Shown here one piece after another: positions 37,815 through 50,273 of a stretch of 64,000 nt of DNA. Every line of letters begins with the position of its first letter. Position 1 is the stretch's first letter. A program made the position numbers and the translations under genes. This DNA is from Endomychus coccineus (taxonomy: Eukaryota > Arthropoda > Insecta > Coleoptera > Endomychidae): positions 230,359,771-230,423,770 of the forward strand of contig OY294067.1 of NCBI GenBank assembly GCA_958510875.1, written 5' to 3'. The notes below the pieces were generated by a model. It saw only the letters and a list, made by a program, of their open reading frames with translations. It was not told the origin of the DNA and searched no databases.

Positions 37815-40138
37815 TTGGTTTGAAGTATGAAAGAGTTCATACTGTGGATACGCTACACCACTATACCTAAATAAGAAACAATCACCCTTATTCACTGAAA
37901 ATATCGTTAAAGAACTGAGGACATCCACCAAGTAGTCATCATCAAAGTGAATACAAGTAGAAAGATGAGTCCGTGAGGTGTCAGTGTCAGTGCCACTTTT
38001 ACAAAAATTGTAGATAATCCCCTGGAATTTTCTTTATATAAATTTACCTACATTAAATGAGTAGTCCGTCTTCTTGTCTTGAACTATAATATAATGCTCA
38101 TACAATTTCTATATTTCATACAATAAACGATTTTTCGATCCAGAATATCGAATAAAAGTAATCGTCAAGCTCCGGGTCAAGAATCGTGACTCTCATATCG
38201 GTTTTCTGAGTAGATTATTGAATATTATATGGATTCTTAAAACAATTAATCCATGTGGTGCACTCCTTTGACATAACATTGTTACTTTCTGGTATGATGT
38301 TAAAATAACTTACGTAAATGTAATATGCTCATGAAGTGAATGGTGATATTATGATATAAACGGAACAATACACTATATTATAATGATTAATCCCATTCGT
38401 ATCTTACGAAAACAAACTCTTCTAATGCGGGAGGAAATTACATTTTCCCAGACATCATCAATTTAAAGAAGGTGACAGTATAACGTTGTACGGGCTAATT
38501 AAATTATAAGAAAGATCACGCTGTTTTCAATTAAACAACAATGAAAACAGACAAAGATAAGAACCTTTGCAAGTGTATAGAAATAATTCATTTAACATTT
38601 GATACAATTGTAATTACGTTTTGTATTTGAAAGGGATTTCAGTAAGATAATGAAAGAACTCGAAATTGACACATTGACCATCCATACAGAAGGATTTCAT
38701 GGATTTGATTTCATTAGATATCGAATATAATCTACATAATATATGAGTATCATCAATTCACGATATATCACATTAGAGGTAAAAAAAGTTGTATAATATT
38801 GGTTGTCAGATTCAACTTCATATCAATGGATGGATTACTTGAAGCAGGGTTAATTAATTTTCAAAGCCTTTACTTGTTGTAGTGTTTACCAAATGTTTGA
38901 AGAAAAAAAGTAACTGCTTGTAATTGTTTATAAGGAAAAAATTAATTACCTACCTACTTCTGTTTGCGTCAAATCCAAATTCGATAGAACCAAACCATTA
39001 ATTTGATATGAAAGGGCGAAAAGGTAGTGAATGTCAATGTAAGCTTCATAATTTTTGGAAACACTCAAAATACTGAATAATCAAATTCTCCAAGTTTCAC
39101 TATTTTCAAATCTACTTACGATAATCGTAGTAACACTATCATAGCGGGATGAATATAATATTTAAAGCAAATATCCAAGTAGAGTCCATTTTTGGAGCCG
39201 TACATATTAAGTTTCTTGGATTATGAAGACAAGTATTTCATTCTCTGTTGCATCCCACTTATGTATGAATGATATTGAAATTGGTGAATTTCATTCAACA
39301 TACTAGGAAATGAAGATCTCACTCACTTTTGTAACACCTGAATAAAAACACATTTCTCACTCTATAGAATTCACTAGTTAATTGAATGAAACCCAAGTAG
39401 AAAATACTTGAAAGATTCGTTTCGGTTACTTTTTACATAATTTCCATGAGAGATTCAGCAACTATATGAAAAACGAAACTAGTTCGTTATCTTTAAATTT
39501 GAGATACAGGTGTGGAAAATTAAACTCCAGAAGGGGAAGCTCCGAATCGATATCATTTATTTCTATCAAAATTGCTTTTTCAACCTGAGGTTATTGCACA
39601 ATCACATCACAATAATGAGTATAACTCACCTCTCTTGAACACTATAGCTCCTTCAAACAATGGACATTAACAATAACGGACTCGTAGGCCATATTTTTCA
39701 GCTAACATATCTGCTGCGTGTACTGGTTGTAGCTTATTCATTTTTCCAAGATCATCAACAGTGATGTAAAGGTGTTATCATAATGTTATTATATCTTCCT
39801 GGGCATCCTTGTATATCAATATCACATATATTGGAGGTGCTTTTGGCAGATTGTTCATTATGCACAACGATGGTGTTTTGATCCATTTCACCATGATATT
39901 CGACATCCTGTGTTTTTGAAGAAAATATTAGTTCTTCGCTAAGAATAAAATCTGCTGTACAATCAGCATATACATTGCTCCACCAACTTACATCGTTTTC
40001 ACAGCTTTGGTGTCAGAACCTTACCAGGATTGACAGGAATGAACGGAAGTACCAACTTCGAATATCCCCGTTCCGTTGAGTTGAACAATTAAACGTACTT
40101 ATACCTTCATTTTGCAGTTTAATATGCTAATGTAAAAT
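37815..40138. other. No gene recognised
   Basis: Long AT-rich stretch with no open frame above about 60 codons and no repeat that I can match elsewhere in the window. Confidence 0.55.
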
Positions 40139-40186
40139 ATTGTATACGTTTCGCAGTTTGCCGTGTAAACTACGAAACGTGTACAA
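40139..40186. repeat. Near-perfect hairpin, 21-bp arms
   Basis: ATTGTATACGTTTCG and its inverse CGAAACGTGTACAAT surround a short loop GCCGTGT. Isolated; not linked to a gene. Confidence 0.7.
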
Positions 40187-41147
40187 TATACGAATTACAG
40201 TCCTGAGAAGGATCATTACTGTACTTCAGAAGTTTGATTCTATCAAAATTTAGATTCATGATAAGAAATTATGAACTGTCAGGTCAACTGGATAAATCGG
40301 CATTTCATATTGGCCACTCAGTAATGGGTTGCCAGTTGAACTTTTGGACGATTCAATATTTGGTGACCCCAAGAAAGATCTTGGAGCATCCCAACAGCCA
40401 ACTTGAATTTTCGAATGTTTCTATATTGATGACCCCTGAAAATATTCTGAACTTTACCATTTCTAACATTTGGACATCAACTTCATATGCGGACCTCAGA
40501 CTTACATACAGCAATTTATTTTTAAGACATTTATTTCAATTCCTATGATTGAGTCATCTATTCCTCGTCCCACAATTCAACATATATAGTGACAGGGAGA
40601 TCATATTCTTGGACTAATATCACCATTTTCCGGGTAAATATTCTTCAGAACATAGGTTTTACTTTAATTTCAAAAAGTACTGGAGTACATCATAAAATGA
40701 TTGAAAAAAAAGTTATTCTTGCTAGTATTACTCACTCTAATTTGGAGTTAACACAAACAGATGCATTCAACCTCAGTATCAATTCAATTCAATTTCATAC
40801 ATTTTATCATACAACAGTACCATTTAATATTATGATATTTCATATCATAACCCACTAAACAATGTGATATTATTGTAATATTGATTGTACATTGCAAAAA
40901 GCAGCTGTGATGTTGCATCTAATTTGAAAGAAACATTACAATAATGTTGAGAGGACTTACTATCTGCTCCAGATTAATATTACAATTGCAACATCACAAG
41001 CAAAATGTTACTTGTATGACTTTATGGAAAATTGCATCAATGTTGTATTCTTCAACTTCTTAGTAATATTCCACGCGTGATGTTCCATATAGGTTTCACG
41101 GACCTTGCGTAGAACTGGTTTCTTGGGGATTGATCCCCGTTGTGGTT
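40187..41147. other. No gene recognised
   Basis: AT-rich. Two adjoining frames (40234-40548, 40589-40858) lack any known pattern and probably arise by chance. Confidence 0.45.
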
Positions 41148-41295
41148 GCAGTCACAAACGTTTCGACAAAATCACATTTGCTATCTCCAGGTATTTCGAC
41201 CGTCGAATTTACTGGAAGTTCGCCTCGATCTTCCATATTTGACCACCTGAAGTTGGCAAATGTGATTTTGCCGAAACGTCGCGATTGCAAACACA
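41148..41295. repeat. Foldback repeat with GAAACGT core (second family)
   Basis: AACGTTTCG and ATCACATTTGC on the left recur inverted on the right as GCAAATGTGATTTTG and CCGAAACGTCG. The layout (CTGAAG, then a stem, then GAAACGTC) resembles the family at 14.5, 17.0 and 26.3 kb although the arms differ. Confidence 0.6.
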
Positions 41296-41836
41296 CAACG
41301 TGGATCAAGTTAAATTAGTATTGGGCATGAAGTCACTTTGAAAGAATTACTCGTTTCTCAAAACTATGACGACTTCATTACAATATAGGTTATGCGATGT
41401 TTAGTATAAATAAAAGGTGGAAAAATATTTACAATCATTAGATTTTATTGTTCCAATAAATAAAAAAAAGAATGAAATATTTAAAAATGTAGATGCACTC
41501 CCCCTGTGACGTCGTATAATTTCTTGACATAATAAGTATCTGAAACTTGAGTAAAAATAAATTGTACTAAAAGTTAAAAAAAAACTTACTTGAAACAAGT
41601 TGCTAATGGTTCTTTTGATGATCCAATTTTATACAATTTCTGACATTAATAGTTATCAGAACAATGAAGCGAAATAATCCACGATTTTGCAGGGCTCCAT
41701 AAAAAATTCTTATAGAAGACGTAGGTATATGAATGAAATTATAAAATATTCATGTAATTTGTTAACCTAAAAATGAAGTAATTAATAAATTTTGAGTTAG
41801 ACTTCATAAAATTATTACCTTGAATTGAACACAAAT

Positions 41837-42277
41837 TTAAATGGCATTAGATTTCTCACGTACGTATCGAGTTTTGGCATGTTGAAGCCAAGTCATAATA
41901 TTTCCTGAAAGGTCTGCATCTGTTGCTTCAGGGTAAGTTACTCGTATGGCTTCTAGAAATGCAAATAAGATATCTTCAAATTGAAATAATGTAAAAACTA
42001 ACTTACCCTTCAGAATATTCATAGCTTTTAAATCCTTCACTTTAATAATTACACACCGAAGAACTACTGCAATTGAGAATAAGGACGCTGAACAAGTCGA
42101 CACTAGAATGTATGAAATAATCAAGACAACTATGGCAGTTAACCCGTTGACAATTGACAGTAAAAAGGCGCCAATAAATAAATTACCTTCTACGCCTACA
42201 GAGTTCACCCGCTCTCCCAGAGTTCTCTGATATTTAACTAAATAATTCCGAACATTAGAATTCAATTTCATAATCAA
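41837..42277 (-). CDS. Unknown protein, open frame with a probable 54-bp intron
   Basis: A 146-codon minus-strand frame. The first half has a strongly hydrophobic stretch (IVVLIISYILV) after an amphipathic start. A good donor (AAGG|GTAAGTTAG, about 42005) and acceptor (TGCATTTCTAG, about 41953) lie 54 bp apart. Removing the segment keeps the frame, so the intron could be spliced or retained. The C-terminal part after the acceptor (TYPEATDADLSGNIMTWLQHA) is soluble and compact and looks truly coding. I do not recognise the family; a transposon-derived protein is possible. Upstream exons may lie above 42277. Real but unidentified at moderate confidence. Confidence 0.4.
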   Translation of the reverse strand: MIMKLNSNVRNYLVKYQRTLGERVNSVGVEGNLFIGAFLLSIVNGLTAIVVLIISYILVSTCSASLFSIAVVLRCVIIKVKDLKAMNILKGKLVFTLFQFEDILFAFLEAIRVTYPEATDADLSGNIMTWLQHAKTRYVREKSNAI

Positions 42278-42633
42278 TGGTGACTATTCCATTATACGAA
42301 TTAAATTGAATATGTACATATAATAGGTATAACATCAATTAATACATCTAACAATATTACAATTTGCATTTTACAGCAATATAAACACAATGATTTTATA
42401 AATGTTGGGATTGTGAAATACTGCCAATATTACTGTGATAATATTACAAAACGTTATATTTAATACATTGCAACAACCTTGCAATTGTGAAATTTACAAA
42501 TAAAACTGTGTTGTAATGTTACATTTTTTAATTTACTGTCACGTTGTGTTTCAAAAATCGAAACAATATTATCTAGATAATATTGACATGAATATCGTGA
42601 CATCAACGTTATTTCAAAGTCTTGGATTGTAGA

Positions 42634-42714
42634 CTTCCGCGGACAGCTAATCTTGAAAAATCTTGTCTTCCGGATGGATTCCGCGTCACAATAGCTCGAC
42701 TTGATGCCTTGGCA
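42634..42714. repeat. Foldback MITE, GAAACGT family, half copy
   Basis: Only the left arm is present: ACTTCCGCGGACAGCTAATC, CTTCCGGATGGATTCCGCG and CTCGACTTGATGCC, then unrelated sequence. Confidence 0.7.
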
Positions 42715-43430
42715 GACAAGGTTATTTCAAAGTTTTAACGTGATGTTTTTTTAGGTGAGTGAAATCAACATTGCTACAAATTGTTGTAATGTTTCTTGTT
42801 GAGTGGGAAGATTTCTGACATTTATTTTATTTCTTCTTTTTTTCTGCATTAAAATTATTCTTATTCAGTAGCTTTATCGAATAATCAAATAAGATAATTT
42901 TGAAGACACATTCAAAAATAATTAGAAATTACTGCATCGGTATATTTTCCTTTTTTTGAATATTCCTAAGAAACTAATATAGCAAAATAACAAGACTACC
43001 ACAAGTCAGTATACTTCCTCTTTTTGAAGTTCCGACCTCTCATATGTCCAAATGACCAACGCATTTCTCATTTTGGAATATGTATTACAACTTACCTTCT
43101 GAATCCGATGTTCCCGAAGTCTTAATGAATTCATTCGATACTAAGATATGTATTTATTCATTTACTATATTATTCATTATTATTTTTCTACCAGCAGTAC
43201 CAGCACTCATAACTTTCGAGACGATTAATTTATTCAATCAAGTTTATTTCACTTTAGGTTTTTCATTCTTCTCAGAAGTTTCGATCATTCTTCTGAAGAA
43301 TCTACCTATAAACATTTCTTGATGATTCTTAACGTAACTTTTGCTCTAACTAGATAGATCTGACTCAAATAATCTCATGAATTCTCCGTTCAATTCAAAA
43401 TAAGATTTCCCAACCTTGATCAATCATCAA
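42715..43430. other. No gene recognised
   Basis: AT-rich spacer. An 80-codon hydrophobic frame at 43080-43322 is typical of AT-rich chance frames. Confidence 0.45.
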
Positions 43431-43433
43431 TCA

Positions 43434-43900
43434 CAGGGCCAGATTTAGAGGTCTGAAGGCTTCGGGGCGACAAAGGAGTGGAGGCCCCTGGCCCCAAATT
43501 ATTTTCCAAATGAAATGAACAATTTTTTCAGTCGAATTTTTCAATAAATAATTTATCGTGAAACCAAGTTAATTCTTCTAGTATTTAACAAAGATATATA
43601 AATATAAATAAATTGCAAGTGCTCATCAGGGTCATTTGAGATTTTGATATTTTACTGATTGCGTGATTGGAGTGAAGAAATTTGGATCAATGATTCCTGT
43701 TGATATCAATAAGAACAATATAATCATGTTTGTAAAAAGGTAAAGGTAAAGATGAAACAGCGAAAAAATAATATCAAAGGAAAAGTTGTTTACTAGTGTT
43801 TACTAGTCGGAATTTGAAAGTTTTTTTTAGCGAAGTCTATTGTGAGGGCTGCTTTTTTTGTGGAGGCCCCGGGGCTGCCCTCCCCTGAATCCTGCGTTGA
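43434..43900. mobile_element. Possible hAT-like MITE
   Basis: The left end has CAGGGCCAGATTTAGAGG, then GTGGAGGCCCCTGGCCCC. The right end has GTGGAGGCCCCGGGGCTGCC, then CTGAATCCTGCG. The ends are GC-rich, imperfectly inverted and surround about 350 bp of AT-rich sequence, the usual layout of insect hAT-derived MITEs. The terminal repeat is degenerate and no 8-bp target duplication was confirmed. Confidence 0.4.
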
Positions 43901-44674
43901 TCAATCAACCTGTCAATTTTGTTTGTTTTTAATTCGTTTTGTTTGTTGAATCTTGAACTTTTCTATATTGGATTATCAAAACGGAGCCTTATAACAATTC
44001 AATATATTCATAACCAGACAAGCACGGTTGTTCTTGTGGTTTGATAAGATACTACAATTCAATTAGAAAAACCGAAGATAGATGTGAGAAATACCACTCA
44101 AAACGGGGGTACCGTGCCCGAAATCGATACATTTCCAATTTTCACCACCAAAGCGGTTTCCAAAATTCCAAATCCATGCATGCATTATATTAGCTGTCAA
44201 GAGAGTCAAAATATGACGAATCCCTTCAATCCTCTTCGAGATTCCATTCAGAAAAATCCATTATTAGGGGGTGCTTACGTGGTATAAAGAACGTACCTAT
44301 CAAATTTAAGTTGGTCGGCTTCATAGTTTGTAGAAGTTCGTGATGAGTGAGTTAGTCAGTTAGTGAGTGATGTTTCAAGTCTACATATATTAGATATAGA
44401 TTATGATGAAGAAAATGCATGTTACGAGATTACTACACTCACTGATTCTAGAGGCCCCACGACTATATGCACCGGTAAATCCCCTCAGCATTTCTTAAAA
44501 TTCCCGAAATTCCGCGACTGCCAGAGAACCTATGAGCCCTGACGCAATTTGCTATCCATCGCCGATCGTTTACAACGTTACCAGCATTTCTTTTTGGAGA
44601 GATTTTTGTTTCCTAATGTTTCAACTTAAAGATACTGCGAAAATATATCCATGAACCTTCTAATCATATACAGG
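43901..44674. other. No gene recognised
   Basis: AT-rich, with a short degenerate GTGAGTTAGTCAGTTAGTGA run at about 44344. Nothing else supported. Confidence 0.5.
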
Positions 44675-46625
44675 TATTCCATTAAGATTGGCCACCGGCC
44701 ATACCTGGGAATCTACAGGTCATAGGAATTCAGGAAAAGAATATTCAGTTTCAAAATGGTCATGAGATAATCCTGGGAAATATTATCAACTTGCACATTT
44801 TTCAGCAAGGGGGTGCACAATTGAAAATTGAATATTAAAATTCTAAATTTCTAAGAAAATGCCAACATCATTAGAAAGACTAGATAATTCTGCATCAATT
44901 TGGTTTGACTCATTGGCAAACTGACCTTAACAAAAGTAGAGGAAACTATTGAAAGTGTAATTCTTCAAATCAATGTAGTTTTTGAACGACTTTACTGATT
45001 TTAGTAAGCTTCAGCTTGTTTGGAAATGGAAGGTAAGTTCTTCCAATAGTCGTATCCATTAATACACGATAGTTTCTAATAAAATTGCTACAGGCCACAA
45101 TTTGTAATAATAACTCGAATCATACGATATAACTATGATATCATAATCGGAAAGGAGATTGATTTTGCGAGGAAAACGTGAAAACCGCAGTTCGATATCT
45201 TCATTTGTTTCAGATATAGTATAAATCAACTCTGCCGCATCAGTCCTTAAAAGCAGAGAAAGGAATTGAAGATTTTCGTTACACATCTTTCTAAGCCAAT
45301 ATCAACAGATGAGTGTCTGTCAAAATCAGCTTCTGATAGTGCCCGGTTCAAAATTACATGATAGGGATGCACCTTGAAGTTCCTCAAAATTCGGAAAACT
45401 TAAGGGACAGTTATACCTAGCTCTAAGGAAATTCCCCTTATGCTCGAATGCGGATCCAATTCCACGTACGAAAGAACGTTTATGATATTGTATTCATTCC
45501 GTCTTCTGATACCAACTGAAATTGGTCGTACATTTCCCTTTTACCTTAAGCATATTGCCGAAATAGTCTTCTAGTTTAGTACTTTCGCTAAGAATTTCTG
45601 GCAGCATATTCTCGTTCCGCAATAGGTGCATTTTGAAAACATTCCAAATATACAGCAAGCATATGAGAAGCCTCAACATTGGTATACGCCATTTTTGGAG
45701 GACAAAAGAACAACTTTTTATTAGGTAAGAAGAAATTACAAAAGAATCAATAAAGAACGATCAATACAACACCTATCAAAATTGAATCAGTTGACAATTA
45801 CATCCATTTATTTATTTCCATGGAAACCTACTGATTTTGTTTCACGGCAATCCAATAAATTTCTTAAAACCCAGTATTAGAATCATGCCTAAATTGGAAG
45901 TCTTACATGATTATGTTACTAATTCTAGAGTATTTTTTGGGCCATTTGAACAATGAGTGACAAAATTACACAACCATAAAGTATAAAAATATTCTTTTGC
46001 ATTAGAATACATGGCCAGGGAACTATGAAAACTATTACTTCTTCAATTGAACTAATTATTCTTTTGGCAATAACTCTGATACGAATGAAGATATCGAACT
46101 GCGGTTTCCACGTGTTCCCCACTTTCCGATTATAATGTCATAGTTATACCATATGATTCAAGTTTTCGGGGTAATGGTCTCTAACCATTTTAATAAAATC
46201 TCTCGTTCACCAACGAATACAACAATCAAAAGTGATTAACTTCGTCTCCCAAACAAGCTTAAGCTTACTAAAATCGGATGAGTCGTTCAGAAACTACATC
46301 GGCTTAAATGATTACACACTCAATAGATTCCCCCACTCTTATTAGGGTCAGTATGCTGAAGAACCGAACCAGAATGATGCAATATTTTCTATTCTTCCTA
46401 ATGGTGTCACCAAAATTGTAACTTAATGTGGAATTTTTTGGGATGTATTTAGATTTTTAACATTTAATTTTCAACTGTGCCCCCTTGCGGCTATATACGG
46501 AACCTAAAAGTAACTACCAGGATTTTCTCGTGACCACTTTGATATTGAATATTTTTCCTACAATTCTACGCTCAGGAGTCTTAGAGATTTGGACGGTGGC
46601 CATCCTTAATGAAGAACGCTGTATA
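44675..46625. mobile_element. Large foldback element with about 600-bp imperfect inverted arms
   Basis: Outer ends: ATTAAGATTGGCCACCGGCC on the left and, inverted, ATTAAGGATGGCCACCGTCC on the right. Matching inverted words continue inward: TGGTCATGAGATAATCCTGG with TGGTCACGAGAAAATCCTGG, CAAGGGGGTGCACA with CAAGGGGGCACA, GATTTTAGTAAGCTTCAGCT with GATTTTAGTAAGCTTAAGCT, and ATCGAACTGCGGTTTTCACG with ATCGAACTGCGGTTTCCACG. The arms therefore extend about 600 bp each. No transposase is visible; minus-strand frames inside (45059-45286, 45925-46122) are parts of the arms. Confidence 0.65.
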
Positions 46626-47630
46626 TATAATGTTATATTATTACATTTTCAGGTTCCCGGTTTGGGTTCGATATTTTTCCAATTTACCTCTATTTTTTCA
46701 ATGTTTCCAATGCACGAGAATGAACAGAAAAAAAATGTTTTACAAAACGATAAACCTCTAGTCATACATCCTAATTCAAAATTATAGATGAATTTGTTGA
46801 CAATTTTTCCCCAGTAGGTGCTTTGTAAGCGTGACATGATATTGAGAGTCTGAAGAATAGATTTGCAAGATATGAGCCAGGTTAAATTTATTATAGAGAT
46901 TTCAACATATCCCCCACTTTCAGTCTTCTTATTGACAATACTTGTCAAAAGTGATATGGAGAAATTTTTCATATTCATATTTTTAGCAGCATAATATGAA
47001 TTTATACTCATTATTCCAGAATGGAACAATTTATTCATGCTGAATACCAAATATTGGCTTACATTCGTCAAGATATGGAAATACAAAACAATAAATTGAA
47101 AATTATGATGAAGTAAAGAATAAAAGAACCAATAAAAATTAAATCAAAACTGAAACTTTTAAAATTCTTCAGAAGTATAGAAACAATTCAAGAAAATCGA
47201 GATAGTAATGGCAGTTTGCTGAAAAATGTCGGACCCCCGCAGTTATCGCTACTTTTACATTTCAGATGTTGATAATCAACATCTAAATTACATTTTGGTC
47301 TAATATTGATACAGTAATAATCGGATCGGGTAGAATATTCGATGATTTTCGTTCTGACATATATTATGAAATAGTGAATGTGAATGCATGGTAAAGAGAT
47401 AACTTTTAGATACATGAAGACATGCTTATAGTTTTGTCGCTAAGACAGATAATCATAATTGCATTCACGTTTAATCCTGAAAACATGAAGGAAATATTCA
47501 GGATGACCTCAAGATAATATTCGTGTGTATTATATACGCTCGCACAACAAATGACGTACTAACCTAAAATTGAAAGTAAATGTTTGTGTGAGTAGGTGAG
47601 TATGTGCATGTGACCACTGGTCCAAAACGT
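46626..47630. other. No gene recognised
   Basis: AT-rich. A 145-codon minus frame (46649-47086) overlaps the end of the foldback element and shows no family pattern. Confidence 0.45.
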
Positions 47631-47639
47631 AACCTCAAG

Positions 47640-49525
47640 GGGACCCAAAAAAAGAAAAGAACAAACAGGTACCTCGAGATGGTCGTAGAACAACTCAACG
47701 ATACGATCATCTCTGAGCTCAACAAAAATTGTCCTCTCTCCACAAGAAAATCCACCAGGAAAGTGCCCTAGTGGAAGAGCGCACTCATGAAAATGAAAGC
47801 ACTAGCCAGAAAAGAAATCAACGGGGCCAAAAAAACTAGAATGGGATAACCACAAGAACACCTTGACCGTTTTTTAAAATGCACTGGAAAAAGCTAAGAG
47901 AGATTCATGGAGAAAGTTCTGTGAGGAGATCGAAAGCCCCTCAAGAGAGTGCTAAGTTCTACAAAACTCTCTCTCAGGACACACAACAATCTATGATTAC
48001 CCTTGAAAACGAACAAGGGCAGTACACAAGCACAAGGAAAGAAACAATGAAGGAACTCTCTGGAGTACACTTTCCTGGATCTTAATTAGTTCAGACACCT
48101 GCTACCCAGAGAACGAATAGCGTGTCAACGCTAACGTCTATGACCGAACATGCTCTACTGGTTGTACAAAATGGTTAAACCCACAATAACATATGCCTCT
48201 TTGGTATGGTGGCCTAAAACACAACAAAAAGGGAAAACGACAAGATCAATCAAGGTCCAGAGACCTGCATGTCTTAGGATCACAGGAGGCATGAATTCTA
48301 CGCTCACTGTAGCAATGGAGACACTACTGGAATTACCTCTTCTCCAATTGGTAATCCCAGGAGGGGTAAGGTTTGGTGCTTTCAGAGTACAAAATACACT
48401 GGAGAAGATTCACATTGGCCCAGGATACATGAGTATTGTGAAAATCGTGACCAGGGACGTGTTAGGCATGAGAACAGATCACATTCCAAAGCGATACTTT
48501 TTTAACAACACATTCAGAGTATGTATACCAGAATGGACTGAATGAGTACATACAAACGTGGCGAAATTCTACAGACGGGTCTAAGACTGAAAAAGGTGCA
48601 GGTGCAGGAGTATACTCGAAAACCCAAAAACTAACTTGAGCTATTCATTGGGCGAACATACCTCTGTCTTCCGAACAGAGTTATATATAAACTTTCAATG
48701 TTTGAAGGAAAACAATCAAAGAGTCATCGGAGATAAGCATATCCACTTATTGACAGACAGTCAGGCTACACTTAAGGCAATGAGGTCAGGAAGTGACATC
48801 CCGTCTGGTATGGACATGCAAACGAGGAATTGAAATACTGGCAGACCGGAACTGCGTTAAGCTAATTGGGTGCTGGGACCTCAGGGAACGACACGCAATG
48901 AAAAAGTCGACGAACTTGCAAAAAGAGGGTCGGAGAACTCTCCAGATCCAGAACACACTACTGGGGTACCAAAACGTACAGCACGAATGTCTGTAGAAGA
49001 CTGGATCATGGGAAACTATAAAGAATACTGAGAAAGAATCCCCCCGGAAACGAACATGAGAAGAAATACATCAAAGCCCCGTGTAACAGAAGAGCGACCG
49101 ACCTATTAGCACTAAAAAGGGAGAAAATAAAAGTCGTAACAGGGCTCATGACTGGCCATATGCCAATAAAAGAGCACCTGAACAAAATGGGACTGTACAA
49201 TGACAATCTGTCATCTAGACTTTGCGGGGAGGATACAGAAACAGTGACACACATACTGTGTAAATGCGAGGCACTGGATCGCAAAAGACAATCAGTTTTT
49301 GGAAAGCCTAACGGCGAACCAGAATTATACAGTTCCCACCCAGTAAAGGACTTGTACAAACTAGTACAAAGTACAAAAATACACGAGTGGATACTGTAAA
49401 GAAACAAAACATAGGCGAGATACAATGGGCCAGCAGGTCTAAGTATCACCGGAGGCAATAGCCAGACAAGCCTACAAAGTAGCTGAAGTTTTTAGTGAGC
49501 ATGCCTGGAATGGTGACTCTTACAG
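47640..49525 (+). mobile_element. LINE fragment with RNase H domain (I/R1-like group), RT core deleted
   Basis: Plus-strand pieces in order: LNDTIISELNKNCPLSTRKS and AKRDSWRKFCEEIES (the linker between endonuclease and RT), then a jump near 48080-48120 where the reverse transcriptase catalytic core is missing, then KMVKPTITYASLVWWPKT and LRITGGMNSTLTVAMETLL (thumb region), DGSKTEKGAGAGVYSKTQKL and LLTDSQATLKAM (RNase H), and GHMPIKEHLNKMGL with CKCEALDRKR (C-terminal zinc-like tail). Several frame changes. The last block ends in a stop at 49397. 3' sequence runs to about 49525. Confidence 0.7.
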
Positions 49526-49599
49526 TATACCATGAGACTCGAAGGCTCATAACCTCCTCATAAAGAATTATCTTCACCTCCGCAACACAGCAAACGCTG

Positions 49600-49745
49600 T
49601 GGAGACGATTGCGCGGTTTCTATTGGTCGTATAGATTTTCAATTTTAGAGATTGCATGAAAGTGGTTAAAATGGGAACTGTATTGTTTTTGGGCGCGCCA
49701 ACCCCGTTTCGAGTGATATTTCTGACATACATCTTCATTTTTTCA
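49600..49745 (+). repeat. Copy of the presumed LINE 5' UTR seen at 12.6 kb
   Basis: Shares TTGGTCGT, GGAACTGTAT and CCCGTTTCGAGTGA in the same order and spacing as 12605-12730. There is no LINE body behind it here. Confidence 0.5.
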
Positions 49746-49849
49746 AATGGAATTGTTGTATTTCATTGAACCATATGAACAACATTGTGTTCATCAATTT
49801 CATGTTTCCATTCATTATGGCATATTTATAAGAGGAAAACAACACATGA

Positions 49850-50267
49850 CGGCCCCAAGATGATAAACGAATTTTGTGATTATGTTCGAATTCTATTGAA
49901 AATTGGTACATGGAGGTCTTCAGGTTCAGAGATCGATTTTTTAGTCAGATTTCGGAAGATGGCCGACGAGCTATGCGATTATGTTCAGTTTCTCTTGAAC
50001 ATTTGTGAAATGGGTTTTCGGGGTCGGATATCATGAAATCTTAGTAAAAATTTGGAAATTTTAGAACGTGTCTGAGATAGCTGGCTAGTCTTGCGATCAT
50101 GATCTGATTCTATTCGAAATTGGTATATGAGGTTTTTGGGGAGGAGAGCATGATTTTCAAGTCAAAAATCAGAAATACAAGATAGCGCCTCAGATGGCGG
50201 ACGAGTTCAGTGATTATGATAAAAATTGGTACATGATAGTTTTTAGGGTCGGAGATCAGGTGTAATG
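49850..50267. repeat. Degenerate tandem repeat, unit about 110-120 bp
   Basis: Four diverged copies of a block containing GATGGCGGACGAG, a form of GTGATTATGTTCGAATTCTA and AAATTGGTACATGA, then GGGTCGGAGATCA. The array stops at the Polinton insertion site. Confidence 0.6.
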
Positions 50268-50273
50268 AGGCTG
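50268..50273. other. Target-site duplication, left copy (AGGCTG)
   Basis: Identical to 63030-63035 on the far side of the element. Confidence 0.9.
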
